A stretch of DNA of 34,278 bases from Betaproteobacteria bacterium TMED156 (GTDB taxonomy: Bacteria > Pseudomonadota > Gammaproteobacteria > Burkholderiales > Burkholderiaceae_A): assembly GCA_002171155.1 (NCBI GenBank), contig NHHF01000041.1:1-34278 (forward strand). The letters run 5' to 3'. Below the pieces are notes generated by a model, which saw only the letters and a list, made by a program, of their open reading frames with translations, had not been told where the DNA came from and did no database searches. The position numbers and the translations under genes were made by a program. Numbering within the stretch: the stretch's first letter is position 1; each line of letters begins with the position of its first letter. Positions 9,289-19,693 of the stretch are shown in pieces.

Positions 9289-11112
9289 TTGATTTTTACT
9301 AGAGACAATATAAAGCTTTATCGATTCCGCGCCAGTGTGCTTGCTTTAGTAACAATATTAATGCTTACTGCTTTGTTAACTAGACTAGCTTGGTTACAGA
9401 TATGGGAGCATAAAAAACACTCATCTAGGGCTGAAGACAATAGGGTAGTTTTACTTCCACTACAAGCACCAAGAGGAAGGATTTTAGATAGAGATGGAAG
9501 AGTTCTTGCGAGAAACGACGGTGGTTTTTTTCTTGAGTTACAGCCTTCAAAAATAGATAATCTTGAAGGAACGTTCAAAAAATTAAAAAATATCGTCGAA
9601 GTGGATAAATACGATATAAAGAGATTTAAACGTTTAATGGTTGAATCAAGGTCTTATGATGGCCTTCCTCTTAAAACTGTATTGAATGAAAGGGAAGTAG
9701 CAAGATTAGTCACTAGAATCCAAAAAATGAAAGGAGTAAAAGTTCGTCATCGTCTAATTAGGAGTTATCCATCAAAATCAAGTTCATCACATCTGATAGG
9801 TCACATTGGTAGGATTTCAAAGGCCGATCAAAAACTTTTAGAAAAAAAGGGTCAAAAAGAGTCTTATAGTGGTTTTACCCACATTGGAAAACTTGGAATC
9901 GAACAAAGCTATGAAGACTTATTGAGGGGTAAGGTGGGTTACCAGCATATCGAAGTTACTGCTGGTGGTCAGATGATTCGGGAGCTGAATAAAAGTGCGC
10001 CTCTACCGGGTAAAAATGTTCAACTAACTATCGATTCTGAGTTACAAAAATTAATTGAAAAAGAGTATGGATCTCGTCTAGGAGGAGCAGTTGCTATTGC
10101 CCCTAATACAGGTGAAATTTTGGCTTTCGTTTCTATGCCTAATTTTAATCCAAATTTGTTTATTGACGGTGTAAACTCTGATGTTTGGTCAGATCTTAAT
10201 AACTCACCAGACAAACCTCTTTTAAACAGACCCATCAAAGGAGGATATCCTCCAGGTTCAACTTATAAACCTTTTATGGCTTTAGCAGCTCTTGCCTCGG
10301 GTTCGAGAACACCAGAAGACACTATTGTTGATCCTGGTTTTTTTATGTTGGGTAATCATAAATTTAGAGATAGTAAACCAGAAGGGCATGGTAGAGTAAA
10401 TTTGCACAAGTCAATAGTTGTATCAAGTGATACATACTACTATAAACTAGCTCTTAACATGGGTGTCGACTTAATTCATGAGTATATTTCCCCTTTCGGA
10501 TTTGGTAAATATACTGGAGTTGATCTTAATGGGGAAATTTCAGGAATTCTACCTTCATCGTCATGGAAAAAAAATCGACTCGGAAAGCCCTGGCTTCAAG
10601 GCGAAACCCCATCCATTGGCATTGGTCAGGGCTATAATACATTTACAATCATGCAAATGGCAAAAGCAGTATCCATAATTGCAAATAGAGGAAAAATTAT
10701 TACTCCTCGATTAATAAAAGCCAGTCAAGATCAACAAAGTGGCAAATTCACTTCGATGAAATCAAAACTTGAAGGTAATGTTAAAATTGATCCCCAATGG
10801 TTTGAATTTGTAATAAATGCGATGGTTGAAGTTAATACTTCTGGTACTGGAGCAAGAGTAATGTCAGGAACTAACTACCAAATAGCTGGAAAAACTGGTA
10901 CTTCACAAGTTTTCACTATTGCTCAGGATGAGGAATATGATGTTGAAAATGTTCCCGAAAAATTACGTGATCATTCTTTATATATCGGATTTGCTCCTGC
11001 AAAAAATCCGAAAATTGCACTCGCAATTGTCGTGGAAAATGGTGGATTTGGTGCTAAGTCGGCAGCACCAATTGCAAGAAAAATATTTGATTATGTTTTG
11101 TCAGATAAATGA
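9289..11112 (+). CDS. mrdA: Penicillin-binding protein 2 (peptidoglycan transpeptidase of the elongasome)
   Basis: A 607-residue class B PBP. It has an N-terminal transmembrane helix (about 15-36), a pedestal domain with APRGRILDRDGRVLARN at 60-76, and a transpeptidase domain. The nucleophile is S324 in GSTYK (SxxK). The second motif is near S379-S380-D381, and KTGTSQ is at 535-540. PBP2 cross-links lateral wall peptidoglycan together with RodA and is a beta-lactam target. The start is TTG at 9289. An in-frame stop lies three codons upstream and the next ATG (codon 25) would destroy the membrane anchor, so TTG is forced. It lies 2 bp after mreD and overlaps rodA by ATGA. Confidence 0.95.
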   Translation: MIFTRDNIKLYRFRASVLALVTILMLTALLTRLAWLQIWEHKKHSSRAEDNRVVLLPLQAPRGRILDRDGRVLARNDGGFFLELQPSKIDNLEGTFKKLKNIVEVDKYDIKRFKRLMVESRSYDGLPLKTVLNEREVARLVTRIQKMKGVKVRHRLIRSYPSKSSSSHLIGHIGRISKADQKLLEKKGQKESYSGFTHIGKLGIEQSYEDLLRGKVGYQHIEVTAGGQMIRELNKSAPLPGKNVQLTIDSELQKLIEKEYGSRLGGAVAIAPNTGEILAFVSMPNFNPNLFIDGVNSDVWSDLNNSPDKPLLNRPIKGGYPPGSTYKPFMALAALASGSRTPEDTIVDPGFFMLGNHKFRDSKPEGHGRVNLHKSIVVSSDTYYYKLALNMGVDLIHEYISPFGFGKYTGVDLNGEISGILPSSSWKKNRLGKPWLQGETPSIGIGQGYNTFTIMQMAKAVSIIANRGKIITPRLIKASQDQQSGKFTSMKSKLEGNVKIDPQWFEFVINAMVEVNTSGTGARVMSGTNYQIAGKTGTSQVFTIAQDEEYDVENVPEKLRDHSLYIGFAPAKNPKIALAIVVENGGFGAKSAAPIARKIFDYVLSDK

Positions 11113-12290
11113 TTTTAGAAAAAAAACACCATAAAACTCAAATTTTTAGCAATTTGAATGGTCTTTTCGTCTCTTTAGATAGACCCTTGTCATTGATGAT
11201 TCTAATGGTTTTTACAATTAGTTGCTTTGCTGTCTATAGTGCAAGTCATGATGACATTCAAAAGTTTTACCAACATCTAAGAAACTTATTTATAGCCTTA
11301 GTTCTGATCATGTTGCTGGCAAAAATACCGTCAGTTTTTTTAGAGAAACTTGCAATACCCACTTACATTGCAACAATTTTACTTTTATTAGCCACTGAAT
11401 TTTTTGGAGAGACTGTTAATGGAGCAACGAGATGGATTAATTTAGGTATCGTCAAAATGCAACCATCGGAAATAATGAAAATATCATTACCTCTAATAAT
11501 GGCATGGTTTGTTCAAAAAAATGATGGTTTAAATTCGAAATCTAATTGGTTACTTTGCGCATTACTACTTTTTCTACCTGTTTTTTTAATTTTACGTCAA
11601 CCTGATCTTGGCACAGCAATTCTGATTCTTATTTCTGGTTTAGTTCTGCTTTTTTTTGCTGGTATGAAATGGAACGTTGTTATTTTTGGTGTATTGGCTT
11701 TGTGTACATTTATTACATTGCTTTTAATTTTCGGAGACTCCGTATGTAAGGATAGTGTTAATTGGCCCGGATTAAGAGAATACCAAAAACTTAGAATTTG
11801 CACTTTACTTGATCCCATGAGTGACCCTTTAGGAGCAGGTTTTCACACTATTCAATCTGTAACCGCAGTAGGGTCTGGTGGAATTATTGGTAAAGGATGG
11901 TTACTAGGGACTCAAACACAGCTTGCTTTTATTCCTGAAAGATCCACAGACTTTGTATTTTCTGGTTATGCTGAGGAATTTGGTTTCCTTGGTAGCTTAA
12001 TATTGATTCTGCTATATTGCGGCATTACATTAAGAGGGTTATGGATATCCCTTGGTGCACCAACTCATTTTGCACGTTTATTAGCTGGAACATTATCATT
12101 AATGACTTTTACCTACGCTTGCGTAAACATCGGTATGGTTACAGGTTTATTGCCAGTCGTTGGTGTACCTTTACCTTGGGTATCTTACGGAGGTACAGCA
12201 TTGATAACGCTCAGTGTGGGAACCGGGTTAATAATGAGTGTAGCTCGTGATAGATCAGTGACAACACAAGGATTTTCTTTTCAACAGTAA
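11109..12290 (+). CDS. rodA: Peptidoglycan glycosyltransferase RodA (SEDS family)
   Basis: A complete 393-residue polytopic SEDS protein. Conserved segments are RQPDLGTAILIL near 163-174, the catalytic-loop Asp D281 in PERSTDFVFSGYAEEFG, and PVVGVPLPWVSYGGTAL near 348-364. RodA polymerises lipid II into glycan strands in the elongasome with PBP2. The start ATG overlaps the mrdA stop codon (ATGA), a classical translational-coupling arrangement. The mrdB symbol is synonymous. Unusually for a cell-shape operon, aceK follows after 9 bp. Confidence 0.96.
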   Translation: MILEKKHHKTQIFSNLNGLFVSLDRPLSLMILMVFTISCFAVYSASHDDIQKFYQHLRNLFIALVLIMLLAKIPSVFLEKLAIPTYIATILLLLATEFFGETVNGATRWINLGIVKMQPSEIMKISLPLIMAWFVQKNDGLNSKSNWLLCALLLFLPVFLILRQPDLGTAILILISGLVLLFFAGMKWNVVIFGVLALCTFITLLLIFGDSVCKDSVNWPGLREYQKLRICTLLDPMSDPLGAGFHTIQSVTAVGSGGIIGKGWLLGTQTQLAFIPERSTDFVFSGYAEEFGFLGSLILILLYCGITLRGLWISLGAPTHFARLLAGTLSLMTFTYACVNIGMVTGLLPVVGVPLPWVSYGGTALITLSVGTGLIMSVARDRSVTTQGFSFQQ

Positions 12291-12299
12291 TATTTAAAG

Positions 12300-14027
12300 A
12301 TGGTTAAAAACTCGAAATTAATATCCAAAATTATGCTTGAGGGTTTCAACAGACATTATTCTGTTTTTAGACAGCAATCACAGCAAGCAAAAACCGAGTT
12401 TGAAAAAGGTAATTATCGGTTGCTCAGAAAATTATCCAGTGAACGAATAACTTTTTATGACACGCGAGTCAAAGAAACTTCATCCTTATTAGAAACCAAA
12501 TTTGGATCAGAACTAAGAAGGGAAAATCTTTGGCCTGAAGTAAAAAAATCATTTATCATGCTTTTGACTGACCACAAGCAACCCGAGCTTGCTGAATCTT
12601 TTTTTAACTCAATTACTACTCAACTTTTGGATAGAGCATATTTTAAAAATGAATACCTGTTTGTTAGACCAGCTATTTCAACTGACTATTTGGATGCACG
12701 AATACCTTCGTATAAAGTTTATTATCCTTTAGAAGACGGAATAAGAAAAACTTTACTCAAGATTACCAAAGATTTAGGCTTTAATTGTCCTTGGGAAAAT
12801 GTTTATCTCGATATAAAAGAATTATTGAAAAGAGTTTTTAGAACATTTGAAAAACCTTTTAGAATTACACCAGACCTTCAAATACATATTTTGCGATCAG
12901 TATTTTATAGAAACAAAGCGGCATATGTAATTGGTCGAATAATAATTGATGGAGATCCAGTTGGATTTGCTGTGCCAGTTCTAAGAAATAAAATTGGCCA
13001 AGTTTTTTTAGACACTATTGTCACTGATAAAGAGCAAATTAGTTTATTATTCTCTTTTTCTCGTGCTTACTTTATGGTTGATATGGAAGTTCCATCTGCA
13101 TACGTAAGTTTTTTAAAATCATTAATGCCATTTAAACCCAATAGCGAACTATACACTATGCTTGGTCTTCAAAAGCAAGGAAAAACAATTTTCTACAGAG
13201 ACTTACTTCAACACCTTAAAAATTCTAATGATCACTTTAGAATAGCTGATGGAATTAAAGGCTTGGTTATGCTTGTTTTTACTCTTCCATCTTTTCCTTA
13301 TGTATTTAAGATCATTAAAGATGATAGAAAAAAAGATGTATCAAGAGCGCATATAGAGGACAGATATCAATTAGTAAAACATCACGATAGGGTTGGAAGA
13401 ATGGCTGACACTTTGGAATATTCTTTTGTTGATTTTCCAGTTGAAAGATTCGAGAAAAAACTTTTGGAGGAGCTTTTGAGGGCCGCTCCTAGCATGTACG
13501 AATTATCTAATGATCGTATTATTATTAAGCATGTTTATATTGAAAGAAGGATGACCCCGTTAAACGTATTTTTAGAAAATGCAGGAGAAATTGAAATTGA
13601 CAAAGCAATCAAAGAATATGGCGATGCGATAAGACAGCTCATTGCAGCAAACATTTTTCCTGGAGATTTACTTTACAAAAATTTTGGACTTACAAAACAC
13701 GGTAGAGTTGTATTTTACGACTACGATGAAATTCAATATATTACCGATTGTAATTTCAGACATGTACCTCCTCCAAGAACTCCTGAAGATGAATTAAGCG
13801 AAGAGCCTTGGTACAAAGTGGGACCGAATGATATTTTTCCTGAAGAATTCGAAACTTTTCTCCTAGCTCAACATCGGATAAATCAGGCTTTTAAAAAATA
13901 CCATGGAGAGCTCTTGACACCAGAATATTGGATTGAACAACAAAAGAGAGTTGTTGACGGTTTTTTTGATGATGTATTTCCTTATCCAAATGAGCAAAGA
14001 TTTTTTCCAAATAAATCCATTGAATAG
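12300..14027 (+). CDS. aceK: Isocitrate dehydrogenase kinase/phosphatase
   Basis: A complete 575-residue AceK, essentially the E. coli length (578). The N-terminal regulatory domain occupies roughly 1-310. The bifunctional kinase/phosphatase domain follows, with ATP-binding Lys near K337 in FPYVFKIIKDD, D370 in VGRMADTLEYSFV and the FYDYDEIQYITDCNFR segment at 472-487 carrying metal-binding Asp residues. AceK phosphorylates and inactivates isocitrate dehydrogenase, diverting isocitrate to the glyoxylate bypass during growth on acetate or fatty acids. Its presence implies a glyoxylate shunt elsewhere in the genome. It starts 9 bp after rodA, with no clear own promoter or ribosome binding site. 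Confidence 0.96.
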   Translation: MVKNSKLISKIMLEGFNRHYSVFRQQSQQAKTEFEKGNYRLLRKLSSERITFYDTRVKETSSLLETKFGSELRRENLWPEVKKSFIMLLTDHKQPELAESFFNSITTQLLDRAYFKNEYLFVRPAISTDYLDARIPSYKVYYPLEDGIRKTLLKITKDLGFNCPWENVYLDIKELLKRVFRTFEKPFRITPDLQIHILRSVFYRNKAAYVIGRIIIDGDPVGFAVPVLRNKIGQVFLDTIVTDKEQISLLFSFSRAYFMVDMEVPSAYVSFLKSLMPFKPNSELYTMLGLQKQGKTIFYRDLLQHLKNSNDHFRIADGIKGLVMLVFTLPSFPYVFKIIKDDRKKDVSRAHIEDRYQLVKHHDRVGRMADTLEYSFVDFPVERFEKKLLEELLRAAPSMYELSNDRIIIKHVYIERRMTPLNVFLENAGEIEIDKAIKEYGDAIRQLIAANIFPGDLLYKNFGLTKHGRVVFYDYDEIQYITDCNFRHVPPPRTPEDELSEEPWYKVGPNDIFPEEFETFLLAQHRINQAFKKYHGELLTPEYWIEQQKRVVDGFFDDVFPYPNEQRFFPNKSIE

Positions 14028-14028
14028 T

Positions 14029-14059
14029 TTGAAATCTTTTTTATGTTAATAAATATAAA
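14029..14059 (+). promoter_or_regulatory. candidate promoter for the MBL hydrolase gene
   Basis: In the 38-bp gap after aceK, TTGAAA (14029-14034) and TATAAA (14054-14059) are separated by 19 bp, a little long. The -10 ends 6 nt before the ATG at 14066, so a transcript would be leaderless or nearly so. No Shine-Dalgarno is visible. This is a weak candidate only. Confidence 0.3.
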
Positions 14060-14065
14060 ATTTTA

Positions 14066-15019
14066 ATGTCAAAACAATCTAACCAATCACTTGTTGAGTA
14101 TGGAAATGGAATTTACGCATTGGATTCTGGCTATTTCCGAAAAGAATTCGCTTCAATTCATCTAATTGTCGAAAAAAACATTGTGGCTATAGTAGATACC
14201 GGAACAAATTACTCGGTTAGTTTTTTGCTTGAAGCACTCACAAGTTTAAAACTCAATAAGTTTTCTGTTGAGTGGATTTTACTAACTCATGTCCATCTTG
14301 ATCATGCTGGCGGTGCTGGCAAAATGATGAGTATTTTTCCTAACGCCAAATTAACAGTTCACAAAAGAGGTGTTCGGCACATGATCGATCCTACAAAACT
14401 ATGGAATGCAGTGATTGATGTCTACGGTCTGAAAGAGGCAACTAATCAATATGGATCTCTTATTCCTATTAGACCTGATAGGATTGTTGAAGTCGGCGAG
14501 GGTGATACCATTCGTCTTGGAAATAGAGTCATTGAATTTTGGGATGCCCCAGGTCATGCAAAACATCATGTTTTTATTCGAGATTCTAAAACTAGATGTA
14601 TTTTTACTGGAGATACTTATGGAATTTCTTACAAAGAACTCAATAGTAACAATGGCTCTTTTGCTTTTGTGTCGGCGACCCCTAGTCAATTTGATCCGGT
14701 AGATGCTCAAAACTCAATTCGTCGTATAATGACATCAGACGCTCCTTCAGTTTTTTTAACACATTATTCTCGACTAACAAATATAGAAAAATCAGGTAAT
14801 CAACTGCTTCGGCTTGTTAATGATTATGTTGAAATTGCCGAAAAAAGCTCAAAAAAAGAAAATGTTCATTCCAGTATTGGAACTTCCTTGACTGAGTTAC
14901 TATTTCAGAATGCCATAGATCACGGGGTCAATTTACCTAAAAAGGTAGTTATTGATTTGCTGAAACTAGATATAGGATTAAATGCTTCTGGACTTGTTTC
15001 CTGGCTAGATAGAAAATGA
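14066..15019 (+). CDS. Metallo-beta-lactamase-fold hydrolase, substrate unknown
   Basis: A complete 317-residue protein of the MBL superfamily. The metal-binding motif [10 protein letters not shown] is at about residues 74-83 (H75, H77, D79, H80). Downstream ligands are recognisable as GHAKHHVFI (His), FTGDTYG (bridging Asp) and LTHYSR (final His). That makes a complete dinuclear site of the glyoxalase II-like type. The C-terminal ~80 residues form a separate helical tail. The substrate cannot be told from sequence: glyoxalase II, lactonase or thioesterase-like activities are all possible. It sits between aceK and metH, 7 bp before metH, so it may be co-transcribed with metH. Confidence 0.85.
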   Translation: MSKQSNQSLVEYGNGIYALDSGYFRKEFASIHLIVEKNIVAIVDTGTNYSVSFLLEALTSLKLNKFSVEWILLTHVHLDHAGGAGKMMSIFPNAKLTVHKRGVRHMIDPTKLWNAVIDVYGLKEATNQYGSLIPIRPDRIVEVGEGDTIRLGNRVIEFWDAPGHAKHHVFIRDSKTRCIFTGDTYGISYKELNSNNGSFAFVSATPSQFDPVDAQNSIRRIMTSDAPSVFLTHYSRLTNIEKSGNQLLRLVNDYVEIAEKSSKKENVHSSIGTSLTELLFQNAIDHGVNLPKKVVIDLLKLDIGLNASGLVSWLDRK

Positions 15020-15026
15020 AAAATTA

Positions 15027-18000
15027 ATGAAAAATGAAAAAATAAAAAAAAGTGAGGTCTTCGATCAAATTAACCTTCTAATAAACAGAAAAATAATGGT
15101 TATGGATGGAGCTATGGGCACCATGATACAGCAAGAAAATTTAGATGAAGATTCTTATAGAGGGAGTTGTAAATCTTCAAATTCAGGGTTGAAAAAGAAA
15201 CAAGTTGAAATTTTGGATGGTGCAATAAATAAAGGATTTGAAGTAAAGGGTAATAATGAACTTTTATCTCTTACAAGGCCTACTTTAATTCAAAAAATTC
15301 ATGAACAGTATTTAGAGGCCGGTGCTGATATTATTGAGACAAATACATTTGGGGCATCTTCGATTGCTCAAGCAGATTACGGTTTGGAAGATCTTGTTAA
15401 GGATATGAATTTGTATTCAGCGAAGATAGCCAGGCAGGCATGTGTAAAATACTCCACAAAAACCAACAAAAGATTTGTCGCTGGAGCAATCGGACCAACT
15501 CCAAAAACAGCTTCCATTTCTCCTGATGTTAATGATCCTGGTGCAAGAAATATAACTTTTGATGATTTGGTTACCTCATATTATAACCAGGCAGAATCTC
15601 TGCTAGAGGGAGGTGTTGATTTATTTTTAATTGAAACAGTATTTGACACTCTCAATGCAAAAGCTGCAATTTTTGCTCTGGAAAACTTATTTACTGCCAC
15701 AAAAAATCGTATCCCAGTTATGATATCTGGTACTGTAACTGATGCTTCCGGAAGAATATTGTCTGGTCAAACAGTTGAAGCTTTTTGGAACAGTATTAGA
15801 CATGCAAATCCAATCAGTGTGGGGCTTAATTGTGCATTAGGTGCTGCTTTAATGCGACCATACGTTGAAGAGCTAAGTAAGATTGCTGATGTCAATATTT
15901 GTGTGTACCCTAACGCAGGGTTGCCCAATCCCATGGCTGCAACTGGATTCGATGAAACTCCTGAAATCACATCTAAATTATTAGAAGAATTTGCTAAAAA
16001 AGGTTGGGTAAACGTTGTTGGTGGATGCTGTGGAACTACACCAGAACATATTAAAGCCATATCCGATGCTATCAAAAACCTTCCTCCCCGCAAAATACTT
16101 GACCAAAAAAAATCTCTTAAACTCTCAGGTTTAGAAGCTTGCAACATTCATGACTCTTCCCTGTTTGTAAATGTTGGTGAAAGAACAAATGTAACAGGCT
16201 CCAAAAAATTTGCGGACCTTATCTTAAATGGAAAATTCGAAGAGGCGGTGGAGGTTGCAAGACAACAAGTTGAAAACGGTGCTCAAATAATTGATGTAAA
16301 TATGGATGAGGCTATGCTTGACTCAAAAGCAGCAATGAAGAGGTTTTTAAATTTAATTGCCTCAGAACCAGATATATCTAGGGTTCCAATTATGGTTGAT
16401 TCTTCCAAATGGTCAGTTATTGAAGAAGGTTTAAAATGCATTCAAGGAAAAGCTGTAGTAAATTCTATTTCGTTAAAAGAAGGAGAGAAAGAATTTATTC
16501 GTCAAGCTAAAATATGTAAGATGTTTGGGGCTGCGATGGTGGTGATGGCATTTGATGAATATGGTCAAGCGGACAACTTAATTAAGAGAAAAAAAATATG
16601 CTCTCGTGCCTACCACCTTCTGACTGAGGAAGCTGATATTTTTCCGGAGGATATAATTTTCGACCCCAATATTTTCGCCATTGGAACAGGCATTGAAGAT
16701 CATTCAAAATATGCTATTGATTTTATAGAAACAACTAAATGGATCAAAAAAAATCTACCATTTGCTAAAATATCGGGGGGAGTTTCCAATGTTAGTTTCT
16801 CATTCAGAGGAAATAATCATGCTAGAGAGGCTATACACAGTGTTTTTCTCTTTCATGCAATAAAAGCAGGAATGACAATGGGAATTGTTAACCCAGGACA
16901 ATTAACCATATACGAAGATCTAGACAAAGATCTTCGTCTTCATGTAGAGAATCTGGTTTTTGCTAAAACTAAAGACGCAACTGAAAAAATGATTGAATAT
17001 TCTTTAGGTTTGAAAGGTGAAAAGAAAAAAAATGCTGAAACTCAGGCTTGGCGAAACTTCCCAAATGAAAAGAAAATTGAATATGCTCTTGTACATGGCA
17101 TAACTGAGCATATCGTTCAAGATACAGAAGAAGCTAGAATTTATCTAGACAGCAATAATAAAAAACCAATCGAAGTAATAGAAGGTCCTTTAATGAATGG
17201 AATGAATGTTGTTGGAGACTTGTTTGGGGAGGGAAAGATGTTCCTGCCTCAAGTGGTAAAATCAGCCAGGGTAATGAAAACAGCTGTCTCCCACTTAATT
17301 CCTTTTATTGAGAAAGATCAAGAAAAGACTGGAAAAAAGAAGTCAAAAGGAATCATCGTTCTAGCTACCGTTAAAGGAGATGTTCATGATATTGGAAAAA
17401 ATATTGTCTCTGTAGTCCTACAATGTAATAATTTTGATGTTGTAAATTTGGGTGTAATGGTTCCAGCACTAAAAATTATTGATGAAGCAAAAAAACACAA
17501 CGCAGACATAATTGGATTGTCTGGATTAATTACACCATCTCTTGAGGAAATGACTAATGTTGCAAAAGAGATGGAAAGAGATGATTGGTGTCGTTCCAAG
17601 AAATTGCCCCTGTTAATTGGTGGAGCTACAACCTCTAAAATCCATACTGCTGTAAAAATTACTCCCTTCTACTCGGGCCCTATTATTTGGGTGCCAGATG
17701 CATCAAGAGCTGTACCTGTTGCACAAGTTTTAACTGCTAATGAAAGTGAAAAAAAATCTTATCTCAGTAAAACTGAGTCTGACTATTTTTCACTCAGAGC
17801 AAAACATCTAAAAAAGAAAACTACTAAAATCATCTCACTCGAGGATGCTAGAAAAAATTCGATAGAAATTAACTTCAATCTTAAAACACCTAAGCCAAAT
17901 ATATTGGGGAAAAGATTATTAAAGAATTTTCCATTGGAAAAATTAGTTGAGACCATAGATTGGAGTCCCTTTTTTAGATCATGGGATCTTGCTGGAAAGT

Positions 18001-18794
18001 TTCCGGATATCCTAGTGGATAAAGTCGTCGGTGAACAAGCAAAGAAATTATTCGATGACGCTAAAGAAATGCTGAATGAAATTGTCAATAAAAAATATCT
18101 TTCAGCAAATGCAATATTCGCTATTTATCCAGCAAGAAGAACTCAGTTTGAAGACATTACTTTGTTTTCCGATGAGAATCTAAACAATAAATTGCTTACT
18201 TGGCATGGGTTGCGGCAACAAACAAAAAAGCCTAGAAATGAAAAAAATAAATGTCTTGCTGATTTTGTTTCTCATGTTGAAAATCAAAGAAAAGATTATC
18301 TAGGTGTTTTCTTCGTTACTATTAGTGGTGCTGAGAAGCTTTCAAAACTCTACGATAGTAGAAATGATGACTATTCCTCGATCATGATTAAAGCTTTGGC
18401 TGATAGGTTTGTAGAATCCTTTGCTGAGCATCTTCATAAGCTTATAAGAACAGAGTTTTGGGGATACAAGCCAAATGAAAACCTCACTACTGGTGAGCTA
18501 ATTTCTGAAAAATTTCAAGGGATTAGACCTGCTCCTGGTTACCCTTGTTGTCCAGATCACAGTGTTAAAGAGGAATTAGCTGAAGTTCTACAAGTCAAAG
18601 ATATTGGGATTTCAATGACAGAAAATTTAGCAATGAGGCCAGCCTCAAGTATTTGTGGATTTTATTTTTGGCATCCAGAAAGTTCTTACTTTAACATTGG
18701 ATCCATCGGAAAGGATCAGCTTGAAGATTATCAAAAAAGACTTAAACTCACCGAAGAAAATGCTAAACAAAGATTAATTTCGATTTTGGCTTAA
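15027..18794 (+). CDS. metH: Cobalamin-dependent methionine synthase
   Basis: A complete 1255-residue MetH (E. coli 1227) that transfers a methyl group from 5-methyl-THF via cobalamin to homocysteine. Domains in order are as follows. The homocysteine/zinc domain (about 15-355) has ligands C269 in GLNCALG and C334-C335 in GGCCGTTP. The pterin domain (about 375-640) includes [16 protein letters not shown] and [16 protein letters not shown]. The cap and B12 domain has H787 in [11 protein letters not shown], plus SGLITPS and GGATTS. The C-terminal SAM-dependent reactivation domain has [12 protein letters not shown] and [16 protein letters not shown]. No cobalamin riboswitch precedes it, since the gap to the MBL gene is only 7 bp. 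The enzyme requires B12, made or imported elsewhere. Confidence 0.97.
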   Translation: MKNEKIKKSEVFDQINLLINRKIMVMDGAMGTMIQQENLDEDSYRGSCKSSNSGLKKKQVEILDGAINKGFEVKGNNELLSLTRPTLIQKIHEQYLEAGADIIETNTFGASSIAQADYGLEDLVKDMNLYSAKIARQACVKYSTKTNKRFVAGAIGPTPKTASISPDVNDPGARNITFDDLVTSYYNQAESLLEGGVDLFLIETVFDTLNAKAAIFALENLFTATKNRIPVMISGTVTDASGRILSGQTVEAFWNSIRHANPISVGLNCALGAALMRPYVEELSKIADVNICVYPNAGLPNPMAATGFDETPEITSKLLEEFAKKGWVNVVGGCCGTTPEHIKAISDAIKNLPPRKILDQKKSLKLSGLEACNIHDSSLFVNVGERTNVTGSKKFADLILNGKFEEAVEVARQQVENGAQIIDVNMDEAMLDSKAAMKRFLNLIASEPDISRVPIMVDSSKWSVIEEGLKCIQGKAVVNSISLKEGEKEFIRQAKICKMFGAAMVVMAFDEYGQADNLIKRKKICSRAYHLLTEEADIFPEDIIFDPNIFAIGTGIEDHSKYAIDFIETTKWIKKNLPFAKISGGVSNVSFSFRGNNHAREAIHSVFLFHAIKAGMTMGIVNPGQLTIYEDLDKDLRLHVENLVFAKTKDATEKMIEYSLGLKGEKKKNAETQAWRNFPNEKKIEYALVHGITEHIVQDTEEARIYLDSNNKKPIEVIEGPLMNGMNVVGDLFGEGKMFLPQVVKSARVMKTAVSHLIPFIEKDQEKTGKKKSKGIIVLATVKGDVHDIGKNIVSVVLQCNNFDVVNLGVMVPALKIIDEAKKHNADIIGLSGLITPSLEEMTNVAKEMERDDWCRSKKLPLLIGGATTSKIHTAVKITPFYSGPIIWVPDASRAVPVAQVLTANESEKKSYLSKTESDYFSLRAKHLKKKTTKIISLEDARKNSIEINFNLKTPKPNILGKRLLKNFPLEKLVETIDWSPFFRSWDLAGKFPDILVDKVVGEQAKKLFDDAKEMLNEIVNKKYLSANAIFAIYPARRTQFEDITLFSDENLNNKLLTWHGLRQQTKKPRNEKNKCLADFVSHVENQRKDYLGVFFVTISGAEKLSKLYDSRNDDYSSIMIKALADRFVESFAEHLHKLIRTEFWGYKPNENLTTGELISEKFQGIRPAPGYPCCPDHSVKEELAEVLQVKDIGISMTENLAMRPASSICGFYFWHPESSYFNIGSIGKDQLEDYQKRLKLTEENAKQRLISILA

Positions 18795-18796
18795 AT

Positions 18797-19084
18797 CTAT
18801 ACTTTTCTCCACATTACAAATTCTTTTTTCGTCTTAGCTCTTTTCAACATTTCTACTAATGGAAAAAATCGTTGAGAAATACCAATTCCTTTTTGTTGAT
18901 CAGATCGATTTTTTTTTTCTTGCTCGATTTTTAGCTCTAAACTGTACAATATTCTTGGTACTTCAGAGGAAGTGATTATACCCTCCAGAGGATCGCTTTT
19001 ACTAATTGCTTCGACGATTTTTTCTGCCGTGTTTTCAGTTGTTATAAAAGAACCACTAGCTGGACTTTCAAATTTTATCAACAT
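18797..19084 (-). CDS. DUF1840-family conserved protein, function unknown
   Basis: A 95-residue protein beginning MLIKFESPASGSFITT, with a central EGIITSSEVPRILYSLE and a C-terminal ISQRFFPLVEMLKRAKTKKEFVMW. This is the pattern of DUF1840, a small family common in beta- and some gammaproteobacteria. No catalytic motif is visible. ATG 19084 is preferred over an in-frame TTG at 19108, because family members start at this Met. It is convergent with metH (2 bp apart) and divergent from the lipoprotein gene. The role is unknown. Confidence 0.85.
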   Translation of the reverse strand: MLIKFESPASGSFITTENTAEKIVEAISKSDPLEGIITSSEVPRILYSLELKIEQEKKNRSDQQKGIGISQRFFPLVEMLKRAKTKKEFVMWRKV

Positions 19085-19126
19085 ATTTTGTGTTTGAATA
19101 AAGGACAAGTAGATCTAGATTTAATA

Positions 19127-19660
19127 ATGAAAAAAAATTACCTCAAAGAGTTCTTGCTTAAAATTTCTATTTTAATTTTTTTAGCTGGATGTTCACCTAC
19201 TTTTGATTGGAGAGTATACCATCATAAAAATAACTATTGGCAAGCTCTTTTTCCTAGTAAACCTACAGTAAATAATCGTGAGTTTAAATTGAAAATCGAA
19301 AAAGATTTTGTAAAACTCAAGATGGAACAATATATAAGTTCAGTTAAGGATATTAATTTTATTGTAGATAATTCCGAGTTTATTCATGAAAAGATTGACA
19401 TAAAAATTTTGGAAAAAAAATTAAAAACTTCACTTGAAAAAAACTTTAAACTTAAAAATAAAAGAAATCTTGAAAATCAAATCGTATCTTATTCTGGGTC
19501 TTTTTTAAGTAAAAATAACATCACAAAAAAAATAAAATTATTGACTCTAATTACTTTAAGAGACAATGTAGTGGTGAGAGGTGTAGTGTTTTCAGATTAC
19601 AAAAAATTTTCTGAAGATGAAGCAATATTTTTTTTAAGATCAATAAAACTAAAACCTTAA
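19127..19660 (+). CDS. Putative lipoprotein, conserved hypothetical
   Basis: A 177-residue protein with a lipoprotein signal: basic MKKNYLKEF, a hydrophobic stretch, and lipobox FLAGC with the lipidated Cys at residue 22. The mature start SPTFDWRVYHHKNNYWQALFPSKP seems to recur in betaproteobacterial proteins encoded beside DUF1840 genes (from memory, not verified). The rest is lysine-rich, mixed alpha/beta by eye, with no recognised motif. ATG 19127 is chosen over an in-frame ATG at 19088, because only 19127 puts a normal signal peptide at the N-terminus. Function is unknown. Its final codons form the left arm of a terminator shared with the end of ubiK. Confidence 0.7.
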   Translation: MKKNYLKEFLLKISILIFLAGCSPTFDWRVYHHKNNYWQALFPSKPTVNNREFKLKIEKDFVKLKMEQYISSVKDINFIVDNSEFIHEKIDIKILEKKLKTSLEKNFKLKNKRNLENQIVSYSGSFLSKNNITKKIKLLTLITLRDNVVVRGVVFSDYKKFSEDEAIFFLRSIKLKP

Positions 19661-19693
19661 TCAAACTCTTTTTAGTTTTATTGATTTTTTTTT
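19640..19693 (+). terminator. Rho-independent terminator with perfect 15-bp stem overlapping two convergent CDS ends
   Basis: TCAATAAAACTAAAA (19640-19654) and its exact reverse complement (19670-19684) flank a 15-nt loop. Nine T residues (19685-19693) follow on the plus strand, as expected for a terminator of the lipoprotein transcript. The left arm is in the lipoprotein coding sequence, and the right arm contains the ubiK stop codon. The stem is AT-rich, so strength rests on length. The minus strand lacks an equally good T-tract. Confidence 0.75.

Noticed and set aside
15020..15026. Cobalamin riboswitch upstream of metH
   Set aside because: Only 7 bp separate metH from the preceding gene, and no B12-box-like sequence was noticed in the end of that gene.
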